64,000 nucleotides of DNA from Myoxocephalus aenaeus (taxonomy: Eukaryota > Chordata > Actinopteri > Perciformes > Cottidae): positions 572,501 through 636,500 of the forward strand of contig JBAMJR010000025.1 in NCBI GenBank assembly GCA_038501785.1, in the 5' to 3' direction. Within the stretch, counting starts at the first letter, position 1; every line of letters starts with the position of its first letter. A program made the translations under genes and the position numbers. The notes beneath the pieces are model-generated. The model had not been told where the DNA came from. It saw only the letters and a list, made by a program, of their open reading frames with translations, and searched no databases. Below are positions 32,171 to 44,822 of this stretch, piece after piece.

Positions 32171-33253
32171 GTGTCCGAGTAAATTTGACTAAAATTGAAA
32201 AAAAAAATACTCTAAAAAATATAACATTTGGTCCAAGTCTAAATAGAGTAAAATCTACTCTTACCTCAGAGTTAATAATTCAGAGTAATTTTTACTCTCT
32301 TCAGTGTTTATATTTAACTCTACATAAATGATGATTTTCGTGTTCATTCATACTTTACTAATGCTAAATAGTGTGTACTTATTATAAAGTGCTACCATAT
32401 ATTTGTATGCATTCTGTAAACAAATCAGTTGATATATTGTACACTTTTTTTCTATTCTTTCATTATCAAAAACAGCCAACAATTTGGTATTTTTAACAGT
32501 TAAAACTCTAATTAAATGTACAGAACTAGTGTAACAGTTGGTGAAATTAAGGGACATTTCAAGCACATCTTTAACAGGTGACCCTATTAACTGGTGACTT
32601 TCAGTCATTTTCGTAGTTACGACAGCTGTTGAGAATAGGAGGACAACATGTAGCTGTCCTCGTGAAAGCTGCATTGTTTCATTTATATATTTATATGAGA
32701 AGGTTTGACACTGTATTGAAAAATTAAACAACACAGTATTCACAAGGACAGCTACGTCTTATCTAGAAAGTCATCAGTTAACACGGTCGCCTGTTAAACT
32801 GTAACACCGGCATATGCGATCTGTAGCGTAGCACCAGCTGACAGTGGGTCAGTCAGTCATCTCGTCTGCTTGAATGGCGATAAAATCAGCGTTCTTTACT
32901 TGTAATCCCTTAAAACCGACAGCCTACAGTCCAACATGGCCGCGCCTGCTTCCCTTTCATGCTGGTCTGGTCTGCTGAGTTCAGGAGCTGATCTGGGATC
33001 AAGAGTTTCTCCACCATAGTTCTTCTCTCAAACGGGTCTTGGAGGAGATATTTGATCTAGTTAGGGTTGAGTTTTCTTGCAAGAGTAGCGCTCGTGCTGG
33101 GATGTTCCATTGCCATGACGTTAAAATGTCGCCGCGAGAGAAGAGAAGCCGGCGAGAACACAAGAGACCAGCGTGACAAGAACATGCGAGATTTGAACGA
33201 GACACGAGACCTGAGAGAACGGGCTTAGACTGCTGGGGGACATCTTAGGACAC

Positions 33254-33257
<4 letters not shown>

Positions 33258-33297
<40 letters not shown>
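33258..33297. repeat. (TC)n microsatellite
   Basis: About 20 uninterrupted TC dinucleotides next to a reversed family A repeat. Confidence 0.95.
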
Positions 33298-33298
<1 letters not shown>

Positions 33299-33299
33299 G

Positions 33300-33517
33300 C
33301 CCGTCCTCTCTACCTCCTTCTGCTTCATGGATCATGGACCATGCCTACTACTCACTATATGAATAATTTCTGTCATATTCATGTAATGTGCTGTAACTCT
33401 GTTACGTTATTCTGATCTGAGGTCCCGGGACAGGATGTTATGTGTACAGACTGTCAAGCCCTCCGAGGCAAATTTGTATTTGTGATGTTGGGCTATATAA
33501 AATAAACTGAATTGAAC
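33300..33517 (-). repeat. Dispersed repeat family A, copy 3 (reversed, deleted)
   Basis: The reverse complement of family A: CAATTCAGTTTATTTTATAT end at 33517, TTGCCTCGGAGGGCTT, TCCCGGGACCTCAGATC. It then jumps to the distal part (CATGATCCATGAAGCAGAAG), so about 140 bp of the middle are missing relative to copy 2. Confidence 0.75.
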
Positions 33518-33655
33518 ACACACCATTGGGCAAGATGAGAATAGCCCTCCCGGAAGTCGTTTTTAGGGCGCTGATTGGATAAATTGTATGTCATTCATTT
33601 ATTTCTTTAAATCAGTGATTGGCTAAACGGCGTATTAGACCCGTCTTCCTTGGGC

Positions 33656-33971
33656 AGAATCGATCGAGCCCCACGACGTGCACTAGCAGCAGAGAAGTGC
33701 ACGTGAGCAGCTCAGAGGTGCACTAGCAGAGGAGGACAAGCAGGAAAAGCATATATTTGGCGCAGATATCCTATTTTACAAATATTACTGGGCAAATTCC
33801 ATAGCTCAAAAACACAAATATTGACAATTTATTAATATTTTATAATTAATATATATATATATATATTAATTAATAAAAATAATAATAATAATATATATAT
33901 ATATATTTTTTTTTTTGGTGGCTCAAGGTGGGGGCCAGGCCCCATGGCCCTCTATTGGCCGGCCGCCACTG
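33656..33971 (-). mobile_element. hAT-type element terminus, reversed
   Basis: It ends GGCCGGCCGCCACTG at 33971. Its inner GGTGGCTCAAGGTGG and AT-rich tract mirror 3011-3110. The part at 33656-33720 mirrors 26960-27015, linking three remnants of one family. (TA)n tracts lie at 33847-33906. There is no transposase sequence. Confidence 0.6.
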
Positions 33972-34284
33972 TGTAGCCTCATCATAAATGACACACACTA
34001 TAGGTTTCATTCAGCACCTCTGCCGCCTCATATTATTTCAGATTTGATGTGGTGGTAATTTTACTGATGGCATTTAAGGTTGTCTAATCTAAAATGCATC
34101 CACACATTACTTCTCAGATGGATGGATGCACCATTTTTAGTTCTTCACTCATTTAATTCCCCTTATTTTGCGTTAATGAAGGATAGAATAAGTCAGAATA
34201 CAGGGCATTTTGTTATACAGAACAGTAGTACAAATTTGACAAATATGTACAAATATTTAAATAACCTTTCCCTCCTGCCCTCAT

Positions 34285-34590
34285 TTCTTATCCCCTCCCG
34301 CGGTCTCTCACTGGTTTGATTGATTGCTCTAGCTTTCGAGGGCTTTCACTGCAGATAAGGTACTGCCTGAGGCTGCACATGGAGTTTGATTTCCAGGGGA
34401 GATCAATTTGCAAGACATCCCAAGTCAAACAAGTTGCTTATTTCAATAAAAAAAAATAATCTGAAAATAAAACGGATCGCATGACTTGGTTTATTTTCTT
34501 GACCAATGACCGCTACGAGCTTACACAGGTTTATGCAGTTCAGTCTCTGCGGTTTGTATGTTGAAGATGAAACGCAGGAAAAAAAGGAAA
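34285..34590 (+). repeat. Unclassified duplicated segment, copy 2
   Basis: Colinear with 29440-29780: GGTTTGATTGATTGCT, CGAGGGCTTTCACTGCAGAT, TACTGCCTGAGGCTGCACAT, GAGCTTACACAGG. The copies differ at many positions, so the duplication is old. Confidence 0.55.
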
Positions 34591-34599
34591 TCAAAATGA

Positions 34600-36335
34600 A
34601 GTACATATTGTTTTTGATTTATATGTATGCATTATTTAGCATTTTTTCTTTAATAATTGTTTCAATGTATTGTCAAAAAGCATTTTCAGTTTTCTCCAAT
34701 CTAGGTTGTCTAATCTAAAATGCAAATATGTCAATCTGGTCAAAAATATGTTAATAGTTGGAAATATTTAGTATGGTAATTTCTTAAAACAGGCAGGCAC
34801 TGTAGTTTTTAGACAATGTTATTAAAAAAGTCCCCAAAACACTTTATTCCTCTTATCTGCACTAGTGACTATTTGTGAAGGGGATTGAGTCAAAACAAAC
34901 TGGTAATTTTTCCAATCACATACTTTTAAGATCATTTTGAAGTACGGCATTAGAAAAGATGTATGGAAATGTCAAAATTTCACACTTGATGTGCAAAATG
35001 GATAAGGTGAAACCAGCTGTTTTTGCTCCCTGGATATTCCCATAACATAAAAAATGTGTTTTCTTTGTCATCATACATGCAAGCCTATACTGGCTACTAC
35101 CACATCACATCCTAGCCAAGTTTATTTTCACTCAAAACCAGATAGATGATAGAAACCTGTCCTATACATGTTTTTAAATATATATTTATGTATATTTTTT
35201 GCAACATTTCTAAAGTTTACTTGACAATTAAAGGACACATGGCTGAGTGTTCGTGGTAATGAAAGAACCCAGTGCAACAGCGTGCCACATTGATGCTTTA
35301 ATAGAGCAACAATAGAGCTCTATGGCACAGAAACATCACGCATCAGGCTTTGGTACACATAACTGCTTAGTAGCTGTCAGGATACATTCACTGCTGGCTT
35401 TGGTTTTCTTTTTTAAATCCAATTGTCAGAGATATTTGTAAAACTAACTGTGTGCACATGGGGATTGAGCATTTGTCCATTTGCAGGAACACAATCAATC
35501 GTGCAATGCTTTCACAGTAACTGGTTTTATTCGGCAGCTGTCCTACCTCCAAGAGCCAAATTCATTACTACCTTAATCCTGCTCTGTGTTCACTGACACC
35601 AATTAAACACACTCACGTTGACTCCTTAATATTACAGCTTTCTCTTTATGCTTCTGTTGCTCCCTAGACTTACCCTCTCTCCAACACAAACAATGGCCTT
35701 CCTAAGAGCGTTGTTATTCTGCATTTAAATTAAGCCTCATTCAAACAAATAAGCAGTGGTCTTTACTCATTACACAAAAGCCAAATTGACTTTTATCCCA
35801 CAGGGTACAACACAGCCCTGTGGGACACAAGGCTGTTTTAGCCCGGCCAAACATTAAACTTGTTCATTGCTCAGATTGGATTTCCCAATGTAAATGTGAT
35901 CTCTAAACACACACAATCCAAATTTGAATCATGTATTTTTGTAAGCGTCCGCAGCTGGTATTCTCTAGGAGGGAAAAAGAAAAACTGCTATTGACTGGTT
36001 TGCAATTGGTTATTGGAATTTATTTGACTCTAATTGAGGCCCCCATCTTCAATTTCAACAATTGGTTTTAATCAGGGTAAAAACTGACATGCTTTTTCCA
36101 AGCGCAAATAAACACCAATACTGCCTTACGTTAACATTGACTATATGCTTTTGAATGTGGCACCATTGTAACAAATGCAGAAAATACTATAATGGTGAAA
36201 ACTCTTTCAAACTTTCATTATGATGTGTGATAAGACAGCTAAAAACATAAGGAGAAAGCAGCAGTTTAGTGTGAGAGCTAAAAACGATTGGATTACAGGC
36301 CAAATTGAACTACATTTCAATAATGATGGCAGAAC
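34600..36335. other. No gene seen
   Basis: Unique, AT-rich DNA. No frame above background, no tandem arrays and no recognisable repeat; it may be intronic or intergenic. Confidence 0.5.
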
Positions 36336-36339
36336 AGTA

Positions 36340-37403
36340 TGGAGGACCGGAAATGACTTAATTAGAAATAAAAAAATGCAGGAATAAATACAGGAATAAA
36401 TAAATAAATGCTTAAATAAATGTATAAATACATGCAGGAATAAATAAATAAATGTATAAATAAATAAATACAGGAATAAATAAATAAATGCTTAAATAAA
36501 TGTATAAATAAATAAATAAATACAGGAATATATAAATATAAGTTATACCTAAACAGCACATCATTAAATAAATCTATTTCTACATTTCTGTATTTCAATA
36601 TTTATTTATGCCTGTATTTATGTGTCCACATGTATTTCTTCATTTATTTATGCCTTGTATTTCTGTGTCCTTGTATGCAAATGAGCTGGGGCGGTCCGAA
36701 CCTCTGTCTAAAGCATGATTGGTCACAGGAGTGTGATGCTCCTGCTATGTTGTGCTCTACTACTTCTGCCTTCACATGTTGTTGAAGTTGGCAAGCTCAG
36801 CTAACCGTTAGCAGAAGTCCGGATTTTCAATGCCCTGTCCGGCGTCCGGTGCAGCATCAAGCCAGACACGTATTTGTCCTCCTTTTTGCAGACCTGCAAA
36901 CTTGTCACCTTACGTCGAAATTCTGCAATTATTCACAGCCTCACAAAATACCGCATAGTGTCCTCCTTTTTGGTGTTATGGATATGGTCACCCTAGCCTA
37001 GACAGCTTTTTGACTTCATCTACAGGGGCCATGTGCCAGGGATCGGTTGCTTCTGTCTGGCTCCCCTACTTGACCAATCCTGTTTAACAATGAGGTTCGG
37101 ACCGCCCCAGCTCATTTGCATACAAGGACACAGAAATACAGAAATAAATAAATGAAGAAATACGCGTGGACACATAAATACAGGCATAAATAAATGAAGA
37201 AATACAGAAATGTAGAAATAGATTTATTTAATGATGTCCTGTTTAGGTATAACTTATATTTATATATTCCTGTATTTAAGCATTTATTTAAACATTTATT
37301 CCTGTATTTATTTATTTATTTATACATTTATTTATTTATTCCTGTATTTATTCCTGCATTTATTTAATTATTTATTTATAATTAAGTCATTTCCGGTCCT
37401 CCA
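36340..37403. mobile_element. 1.06-kb foldback element with very long arms
   Basis: TGGAGGACCGGAAATGACTT at the left is matched by AAGTCATTTCCGGTCCTCCA at the right. The complementarity continues for roughly 370 bases through (AAAT)n-like tracts, TATAACTTATA and GAGCTGGGGCGGTCCGAACC. TA flanks both sides. The centre (about 36720-37050) is unrelated single-copy sequence. A TA duplication suits Tc1/mariner-type MITEs, but the class is an inference. Confidence 0.8.
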
Positions 37404-37664
37404 TAGTACAATTATAATGTAGAATCAATTATATGGAAATACCTAGCTATCAGGGAAATTGATGCTAGTGGCTGAATGCAGAGCAGAGCTCAATGTACTA
37501 ACACAGTTTTCACTTAAGACTGATTGATCAAAGCAAGGACTTAAAGAGGTCTACAGACTATTTTTCTTTCACTTCTGGTCGTTAGTTACTATCTGGCAAG
37601 TGGCAATGACAAACGGCAAGTCCTTTATTCCTTGAATTTTGAGGTGATCCTTACGTATTCAAAA

Positions 37665-38240
37665 TCATAAACCGTATATAAGAAGTGGACGTAGTCAACG
37701 TGACGTTATCCATTGGTCTGTAGACTGCCATTTTAAAGCCTCAAGTTTAGCGATATTGCCATCTTGGAATACAGTCGTCGCTATTTTTTATTTTTTTGCA
37801 ACAAATAAATAAAAGTTAATGTATTTGGAATGAGGAGTGATGTATGGCTCTGGTAGCAGCAGTGACTTGTCAATCACCCTAAAGCATACTCCACTTTATA
37901 GTTTATTTTACCCCCAATGAACCATGATTTACTAAATGCTGTATTGAAGAGAATTTAAAACTAGCGATTGAGACCATAAACTCAAGGTAATGAAAAACCT
38001 TAAAGTTGCGTTCTTTTTATTAGCCATCAGAGGGCGACTCCTGACCCTACTTCTCACTTGATTTATTTCCTCAGTAAACATGAGTTTATGGTCCTCTTCA
38101 ATACAGCATGATATTTATTTAGTAAATTACTGTCCCATTAAGAGTCAACTAGACCATAAAGCAGGGTATGCTTTAGGACGGGGAAACCTTGTGATTGACA
38201 GGTCGCTACCACAACGTTGTCTGGTTTTGGCCTTGGAACC
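37665..38240. mobile_element. MITE-like foldback repeat
   Basis: GTATATAAGAAGTGGACGTA with CGTGACGTTATCCATTGGTC and CCATCTTGG is a very common teleost MITE head. Its inverted counterpart (GGTATGCTTTAGGACG, TTGTGATTGACAGG) lies at 38165-38205. Shorter inverted matches between (AGCATACTCCACTTTATAG, CCATAAACTCA / TGAGTTTATGG). It is diverged. Confidence 0.6.
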
Positions 38241-38277
38241 TAAACACTTTCACAGTGTAAGGATTACAGGTACTTTA

Positions 38278-38640
38278 ACCAAAAAGCACAAACAGACCTG
38301 CAAGGAAAGTTCTTTACTAGTGTTCAGGCAGGCGTACCAATCCAAAAAGGGGCAGTCAAAAATCCAAAGTCGAATAGACAGGCAAACAGGGCCGATCAGG
38401 AACAATATCAGGATACGCTGGAGAGCTTGGCAATAACACACAAGACAATGTGGCAGAAGACAAGTGCAAGTAAGGGGATCTGACTAATGAGGGAATGGAC
38501 TGCAGGTGAGACGGGCGTGAGGACCTGGTAAAGGGAATGAGGGATGATCTGGTGTGAATGGCAGGATCTGAAATGACAGGAAAGTTAAATAAACAGGTAG
38601 GCAGGATCAAAACAACTAATAAGAAGGAGAATTTGTGACA
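38278..38640 (-). repeat. LTR-like dispersed repeat fragment
   Basis: CCAAAAAGCACAAACAGACC, AATCCAAAGTCGAATAGACA, GGCAGGATCTGAAATGACAG and AAATAAACAGG resemble the reversed LTR-type repeats abundant in fish. No TG/CA ends or internal genes are visible. Confidence 0.35.
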
Positions 38641-38664
38641 CACAGTGCGTTTTCAGTTCCATCC

Positions 38665-38962
38665 ATCCATCATCAGCCGCTTATCCAGGGTCGGGTCGCG
38701 GTGGCAGCAGGTTCAGCAGGCCGACCCAGGCTTCCCTCTCACCCGCAACACTTTCCAGCTCATCCTGGGGGATCCCGAGGCGTTCCAAGGCCAGCCGGGA
38801 GATATAATCCCTCCAGCGTGTCCTGGGTCTTCCCCGGGGTCTCCTACCAGTTGGACGTGCCTGGAAAACCTCTAATGGGAGGCGTCCAGGCGTTGGGACA
38901 TAAAAGAAAACACATGTCCAAAACTGACTCTGCTTTTCTCTTTTTGGACCGCTAAGATTCAC
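38665..38962 (-). pseudogene. LINE ORF2 C-terminus and 3' tail
   Basis: The minus frame reads TGRRPRGRPRTRWRDYISRL and then AGEREAWVGLLNLLPPRPDP before a GATGATGATGGATGGATGG tail. This is the C-terminus of a widespread fish LINE family (RTE-like; clade not certain), 5'-truncated to about 100 codons. The upstream EN part of the same family appears at 54120-54600. Confidence 0.75.
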
Positions 38963-38999
38963 ACAGATGATGTGACTTAATCATAAACCATTAAAACAA

Positions 39000-41900
39000 T
39001 TAATTAAATTATTTTCAGACTGGCTTAAATGAATTGAATGTGCAAGCTAATGGCAACTGATCTGAATATGTAAGAAAAAGATGAAGAAAATAAGTAAGAG
39101 GCTGTCCTCACTGAAATGTGTGTTCCAGTGGTGACTGATTAGCGTACATGAGCATTTTATTTGTGTTTCAATAAGTTACATTAGCTGTGTTGAGCAAGTT
39201 TCAGGTCTCTGCGATTTGATTTTGTAAGCATAAAGCTTTACTGCGTTCAATATGCCAGCAGACGAAAGTCCACGTACTGACGGCACCTGGTCTGAAATTC
39301 AAGGGTATTAACAAGTCAAAAGCCACACTTCAACCTCCATTAAGCCTCGCTTGTGAAATACGGTGTTGTTACATGATTGTTACTCCAACCCAAAATAAAC
39401 GGTAAAAACAACATAAAAATGGAAAAACATTTAGGTTCCATCTTTGAAGTTGGTCACAGACAGCTGGTATTGATCCACCATAAAGCGTTTGCTTTACAGT
39501 GATTTCGGCTGTCCACCGGCCCTTGTTTTTTTTATATACTCAAGTGTTGCTGGACTTTTGACCTCCTCAGACTTTTTCCCATCCCCATGCAAGTAGGTGT
39601 TCCAGAAACACTCATGTTACCCTAGTTGAGAAATTGTTTTCCAGTTGTTGTGGGGACATACATATAATCCACTGGGTCTTCACACCTGTGGATGATGAGA
39701 GTACCTGAAGGCTTTTTTTTTTTGCTTGTTCTTGCAGCCAACAACAGAACAGATCGCATGCTCTGCTCCTGCTGTGATCCGCGTTGGCACATGAGCCTCA
39801 TAGGACGTCACATCCAGCATCAAAGCTGACTAGCTTGTGGTTCCATATTCCATATCTGGACACACTGACGACACATGTTGGGGAATTATTTTTTTCTTCA
39901 ATATTTTAAGATGTTTTTACTAACATGAATGATAACATGTAGGCTTAGGTTCAGAGCAGACTGGGACTCAAATGCAAAGTTACTTTGTCTCTCTTGGAGC
40001 CACACACACAGTCGCACAAATGTAGCCTTGGACTTCCTGCCTCTTATCTTTGCTGTTGGCCAATATGAACCTGTCACAGCACTTTACATCTCCAAATTTC
40101 CATTAGCAGCGGGGTCAACTCTTTCAGTTACGAGGAGGAAAAGGGTGTGTGTTTGTCTGTATATGTGTGTGAGATTAATGAGAATTCCCATATATTGTCA
40201 CAGACAGAAGAGAAGCGTATAGAGCAAATCATAGATTATAAATCCTGATAGTCCTGTGGTAGGCATCAAATCAATCATGTTTGTTAGTTTGTGTTAATAT
40301 ATAATATATAGATACATTCTTGGACACCTAAGACTGTGAGAGTGCTTCTTGTATGCTCTTCAGTGATTCCTTAGCAGTCTGCACATCTGGCTGGGACCTA
40401 GAAAACGTCATGCATGTTTTTATAAAAAATATAAAAAAACAACAAATATTTATCGTGGAATATCATAATTGGTATTATATGGATCAAGTCCTCAATCTTG
40501 CCCTGCCAAATCATCTATACAAGCTACTGTCTATTTATTAAGATGTACGACAGGACCGCTCCCCAAAAGCGAAGCCAACGCATTGATTGCCCCCTGGTGG
40601 CTGCATCTGAGAAATGTACTTAACTTGGTTCTTGTCAAGTTTTTGCATGTACAATTGACCAAACAAATTAACACATTTTCAAAAAAAATTAGTCCTCTGG
40701 TATTTCCTCTTTTCACTTTTCTTTCTCCTCACCCAATTTGATTTCCTGTCTCTCCGACAGATGACAGGAGAGAAATATGCACAGTCTTCCATTTCTCTTT
40801 CGTGAGTAATCTTTTGCTCTTGTCTGCAGTCTCTTTCTTGCTCCCCTTGTTTTCTCACTCTTTGATTTATCATGGACCTCTACATCAAAGCTAACACAGA
40901 CCTCAGTGAAACACATGCCATATTAAAATCCAGTCACATTAGTGAGGTTAGCGAGGACTACAAAAGCGAAATCACAGAAAAAAAGACCTAATTATATTCA
41001 GCCATGTCCTCTTGGGCCTTAAAGTTAAGCGATAGAACTTCTTGTTTAAGGAGGGAGAAAAACATCATGGTTTGGTTCAATTCATTACGTTTGTAGCACT
41101 ATCTAAGCTAGGGACGTAACGTCAAGTCACAGAAAGCTGTAAGTGAAAATCACAAACCTAGGACTTTCACCCAGGAGACTGCTGATCCTGACATGTGAAA
41201 CCTGAAGTCAACATCTAGCTTGTCCTTGTGAAATACACTCAAACCCACCCACCTTTGTACCTGTTACTGTTATGAACCTTTAATGCTAAATCTAACCCAG
41301 AAATCTGAGGAGTCATGACATGTTTAACAGGTTAGGAAAAAAATAAAGACCTTAAGTGTACATCTTGTCTTAGATGTCTGCACAGATCTGCTTAGTTCTA
41401 GAGTCCTTCTAGACTCGGCTGAAGAGAAAGCTGTCTGTTGGCAGAAATATGTCATATGGGATTTGTGACCTTTTATATATAGTGACCTTTCCCACAGAAC
41501 AGCAAGCTGAGACCCACTGGCAAGCACTGGAGAGTTAAACCCAAGGTGAATTATAGGATTTTGTCACTGAGGTAATCCCTTATTTCTGTCAGATTTGTTT
41601 GATGTTGATACCTCCAGTCTGAAGCATAAACTGTATATTTACCTAGATATTGGGAGAAATTGTATGCCATTACACTTACAATGGCCATCTGTTACTAGAT
41701 TGTCTAGTTTTCAAATGAAACAGACTTTGACCACTTTGAGAATCATCATTATTGTTTTAGTGCAATCTTAACAGCACCATAAACCACATTTATGTCCACA
41801 AAATCCCCATGTTGTTGTTGTCATAGTGCTGCGATCATATACCATCAAATATGTTGAAAGACATTCATAGCTTTTTAATAGTGTATATTGCAAATTACAC

Positions 41901-42940
41901 AATTAATTATTGATAACCATGCAAATTATGGTGATTTAATATTCTAATCGATTGACATCCATAGTTTTAAAATATTGCACATGTATGGCCAAGATATTAG
42001 TCGTTCATATAATTAGCATTTTCCTGAGTGAGGTGTATTTCTTATTCTGAGTGAGGCGCATTTTAAGGTTTAGGTTAGTGGTCAGCACAATACTGAAACG
42101 TCTAAATACAAATAAATAAATAAATATATAACTAAGGTTCCTGGACCACCTCTCTTTTTGTAATCTCCTTTGTCCTAAAACCTCTCACCTGGCCTCAGTG
42201 GCCCTTCGTTCAACCCCACTAGCTCTGGCTTGTGGTGACACGAAAAGAAGACAAAATGTGTGTTCAAAAGAGAGCAGCTGCTGTAAAGCTTGTTAGAGGC
42301 ATCCTCACTTGTTCAAGTATGCTCAGTGTGAGCAATTTACTGTTCCCCTGTGGACAAAAGGCGTCCTTGTGTGCTCGAGTATTCCCTCAGAAAGGCTGCA
42401 GTGAAGTGTGGCGCACTCACAGAGGCCGCTTGGTCTCCTCTCAACCCAGTTCAAAAGTTTTATTTTTATTTTACATCCAGTGGGCTGGATAAGTCAGGAT
42501 CTGTAAATGCTTTACTGGTTCAGAGTGCTCTTGTGGCCAGCTGTGTGTCTGGCAAGTCCAGAAACAACAGCTTTGGGGGAAATAGTTTACTTTTTTATAG
42601 ATATGATTGGTATCAAGGCCAGGGAGGGAGACATTTGGAAGAGGTTACAACAGTAGTATTTGGTTGTAGAATAACCATTTTTGATTGAAGTGATCATGAT
42701 GCAAATGGTGAGATTTGGAGGAGTGGATGTCGAGATTTCATTGCAGTCCAGTTCTAGAATGACGGTTTCTGTTGCGTTTTGCACATGCACTGCAGCCCGT
42801 TCTCATTCCCGGTTTGTCAAATACCGACACTCGGATCACAGCCCTCTGGCATTTTAGGCTTCCTGGTGTACCCACTCCCATCCATCAGCTGGATGTCAAC
42901 CTCCTCTGTTGGTAGCTGGATCTAATACATTGGGCTAAAG
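39000..42940. other. No gene seen; mostly unique DNA
   Basis: A long repeat-poor stretch. Frames at 39929-40222, 40679-40916 and 42232-42688 have no recognised motif, biased composition and no convincing splice context. It may be an intron or intergenic region. Confidence 0.5.
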
Positions 42941-42954
42941 CTCTACCTTTGACT

Positions 42955-43450
42955 CAGTAAACAGGTGAAGAAGGCTGGCTCCATCATTGGCTGCTAACAG
43001 GACTGTCTGGTACAGGTGGTGGAGAGGAGGACACTGAAGAAATGATTGTCCATATTGGACAACCCGGACCACCATCTTCACCACCTACTGCAGGGATATT
43101 TATATTGTCAAAAGACACTTTGAAACCAACACTGATAGTAGAGGAGATACCTAGAGCTTCATACTTTGAAACTTGAGAATGTGTCTATCATGCAGGCACA
43201 GCTTGATATATTAACAAACCCCTCAGAGCACTTACATACATTCATTCCTTTCTATTCAGAAGGATTTTAAACAACTTCTAACTTTTTCTGGAAAGGAAAT
43301 AAACTGACCAAAGTGGGAAGGTTTGTCCCCAGAGGGGGTTGGGCCAGGGAATCAGTGCCCTGTATCTCACCGAGAGAGCTGTATTTTACCTTTAAAAAGT
43401 CAGCAGGGGCAACTAATGTGAAGAGCGAGTTTTGGAAAAATCCTGCGTAC
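42955..43450 (+). pseudogene. Decayed LINE C-terminal fragments
   Basis: 42960-43090 reads KKAGSIIGC, VVERRTLKK and ILDNPDHHLH, matching the C-terminal pattern of L2/RTE-type LINEs (family text: KAGSV-IG, ERR-L-KLL, ILDN--HPLH). A second scrap near 43260-43400 (FFWKGNKLTKVGR, ISALYLTERAVFYL) resembles an L1/Tx1-type C-terminus. Both are heavily mutated. Confidence 0.35.
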
Positions 43451-44262
43451 TAACCTCCAACAGCTGCTGTGCGAAGAGGACGTGCTCGTTGGATTGTCGG
43501 TTTTGTAAACTTAAGTGGCTCACCAACAAATAACACAAAGCTTTGAAGATCCGTGCTAATACTCTTCTTCAAAAGACTATCAATAGGTCATCTGCTGCGT
43601 GATTCCCTTTCAATAATACAGTTAATTTGCTCCAGGCTGGTTAACCACGCTGGTTTGTTTGTGGTTATGGCTGTACAGATCTTGGTAATTCCAATAAACA
43701 AGACCCTGAGGGAGGCTTGTTGCTACACTGATTCTTCTGTTTATGAGTACAGCTTTACTCTGATTATAATCAAATTAATAATCCATTATGTGCATCTCTC
43801 ATTTTCTTTTATTTCTGTTCAGTCTGCCCATTTATCACTGTTTTCTCATCACAGCTAACAGTGCAGCATCCCAAGCTTCCCCCATCTCTTCTTTACTGTG
43901 CTTCCAACACAAAGAGGTTTGCATGACTCATCCTGCAGTACATTTCTGATTGACATTTCATTACTTGCTGGATGTGTTCGGATAGAAGCGTGTGTGTACA
44001 GTGCTGATACATTTCTGTGAATGCTCTTTCCCATAGACGAGTAATTAGACAGAACTGCACAGTATCACTTGCCCCATGGTTCAGTAAACATGCCAATATA
44101 GTCTTCTGCCCAAACATCTTGCATGAGTAAATAGTTGCTGTTAACGGGTGCCCTCGCTAGCGCTGTTAGTAATATGTCGCTGACGTCAAGATAGGCTTTA
44201 TGTATAAAACATTTTAGATTTAGACTGATGGCATTGGTGCATTAAAGATATCAAAAAGCTGA

Positions 44263-44625
44263 ATCATACGGTAATAGCTGAAGGTTGTGTCAACATTTTG
44301 AAGTTTAAATGGTGTCTCTACCTGAAAGCATGGCGAACCCTTCAGCTTTTGAAGTTTAAGCGGATTTGAAGATGTTCTTCATAGGATTCCATTCATTTTT
44401 ATTTTCATAAAAAGCTTAATTTGAATATTTGGAAAAAATATCAAAAATTTGAAATTATAGAATAATAGCTGAAGGTTTTGTCAACATTTGAAAGTTTAAA
44501 TGGTGTCTTTAGCTGAATGTATGCAGAACCTGTACGCTTTTGAAGCTGAAGAGGATTTGAAGATTTTCCCGATCCGCTCCCATTCATTTTAATTTTCATA
44601 AAAAGCTTAATAATACATACGGAAG
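44263..44625 (-). repeat. About 187-bp direct duplication
   Basis: Two diverged copies (44263-44424 and 44450-44613) share AATAGCTGAAGGTT, AGTTTAAATGGTGTCT, CTTTTGAAG and CATTCATTTT(T)A then TTTTCATAAAAAGCTTAAT. Neither is coding. The family also occurs elsewhere in fish by my recollection, but I cannot classify it. Confidence 0.7.
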
Positions 44626-44640
44626 AAATAGCGGAATAAG

Positions 44641-44758
44641 TTGAATAAAGAAGAGGATAACAATAGTTGGGCTGCTGAAGCATTCCAACTAATAATACGT
44701 TGAATAAAGAAGAGGATAACAATAGTTGGACTGCTGAAGCATTCCAACTAATAAGCCC
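44641..44758. repeat. Recent 59-bp tandem duplication
   Basis: Two adjacent units beginning TTGAATAAAGAAGAGGATAA (44641 and 44700) differ at one clear position (TTGGGCTG versus TTGGACTG). It lies between the 187-bp duplication and the SAMD3-like exon. Confidence 0.9.
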
Positions 44759-44822
44759 GCAGGAGTCCATAAAGTGTGCTTGCTGCAGGGGTCTGTGACC
44801 CCTTGCAGCTGAAGCCACACTT

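Noticed and set aside
36362..37422. Leu/Tyr/Ile-rich membrane-like frames
   Set aside because: They come from AAAT/ATTT low-complexity arms of the foldback element, not membrane proteins.
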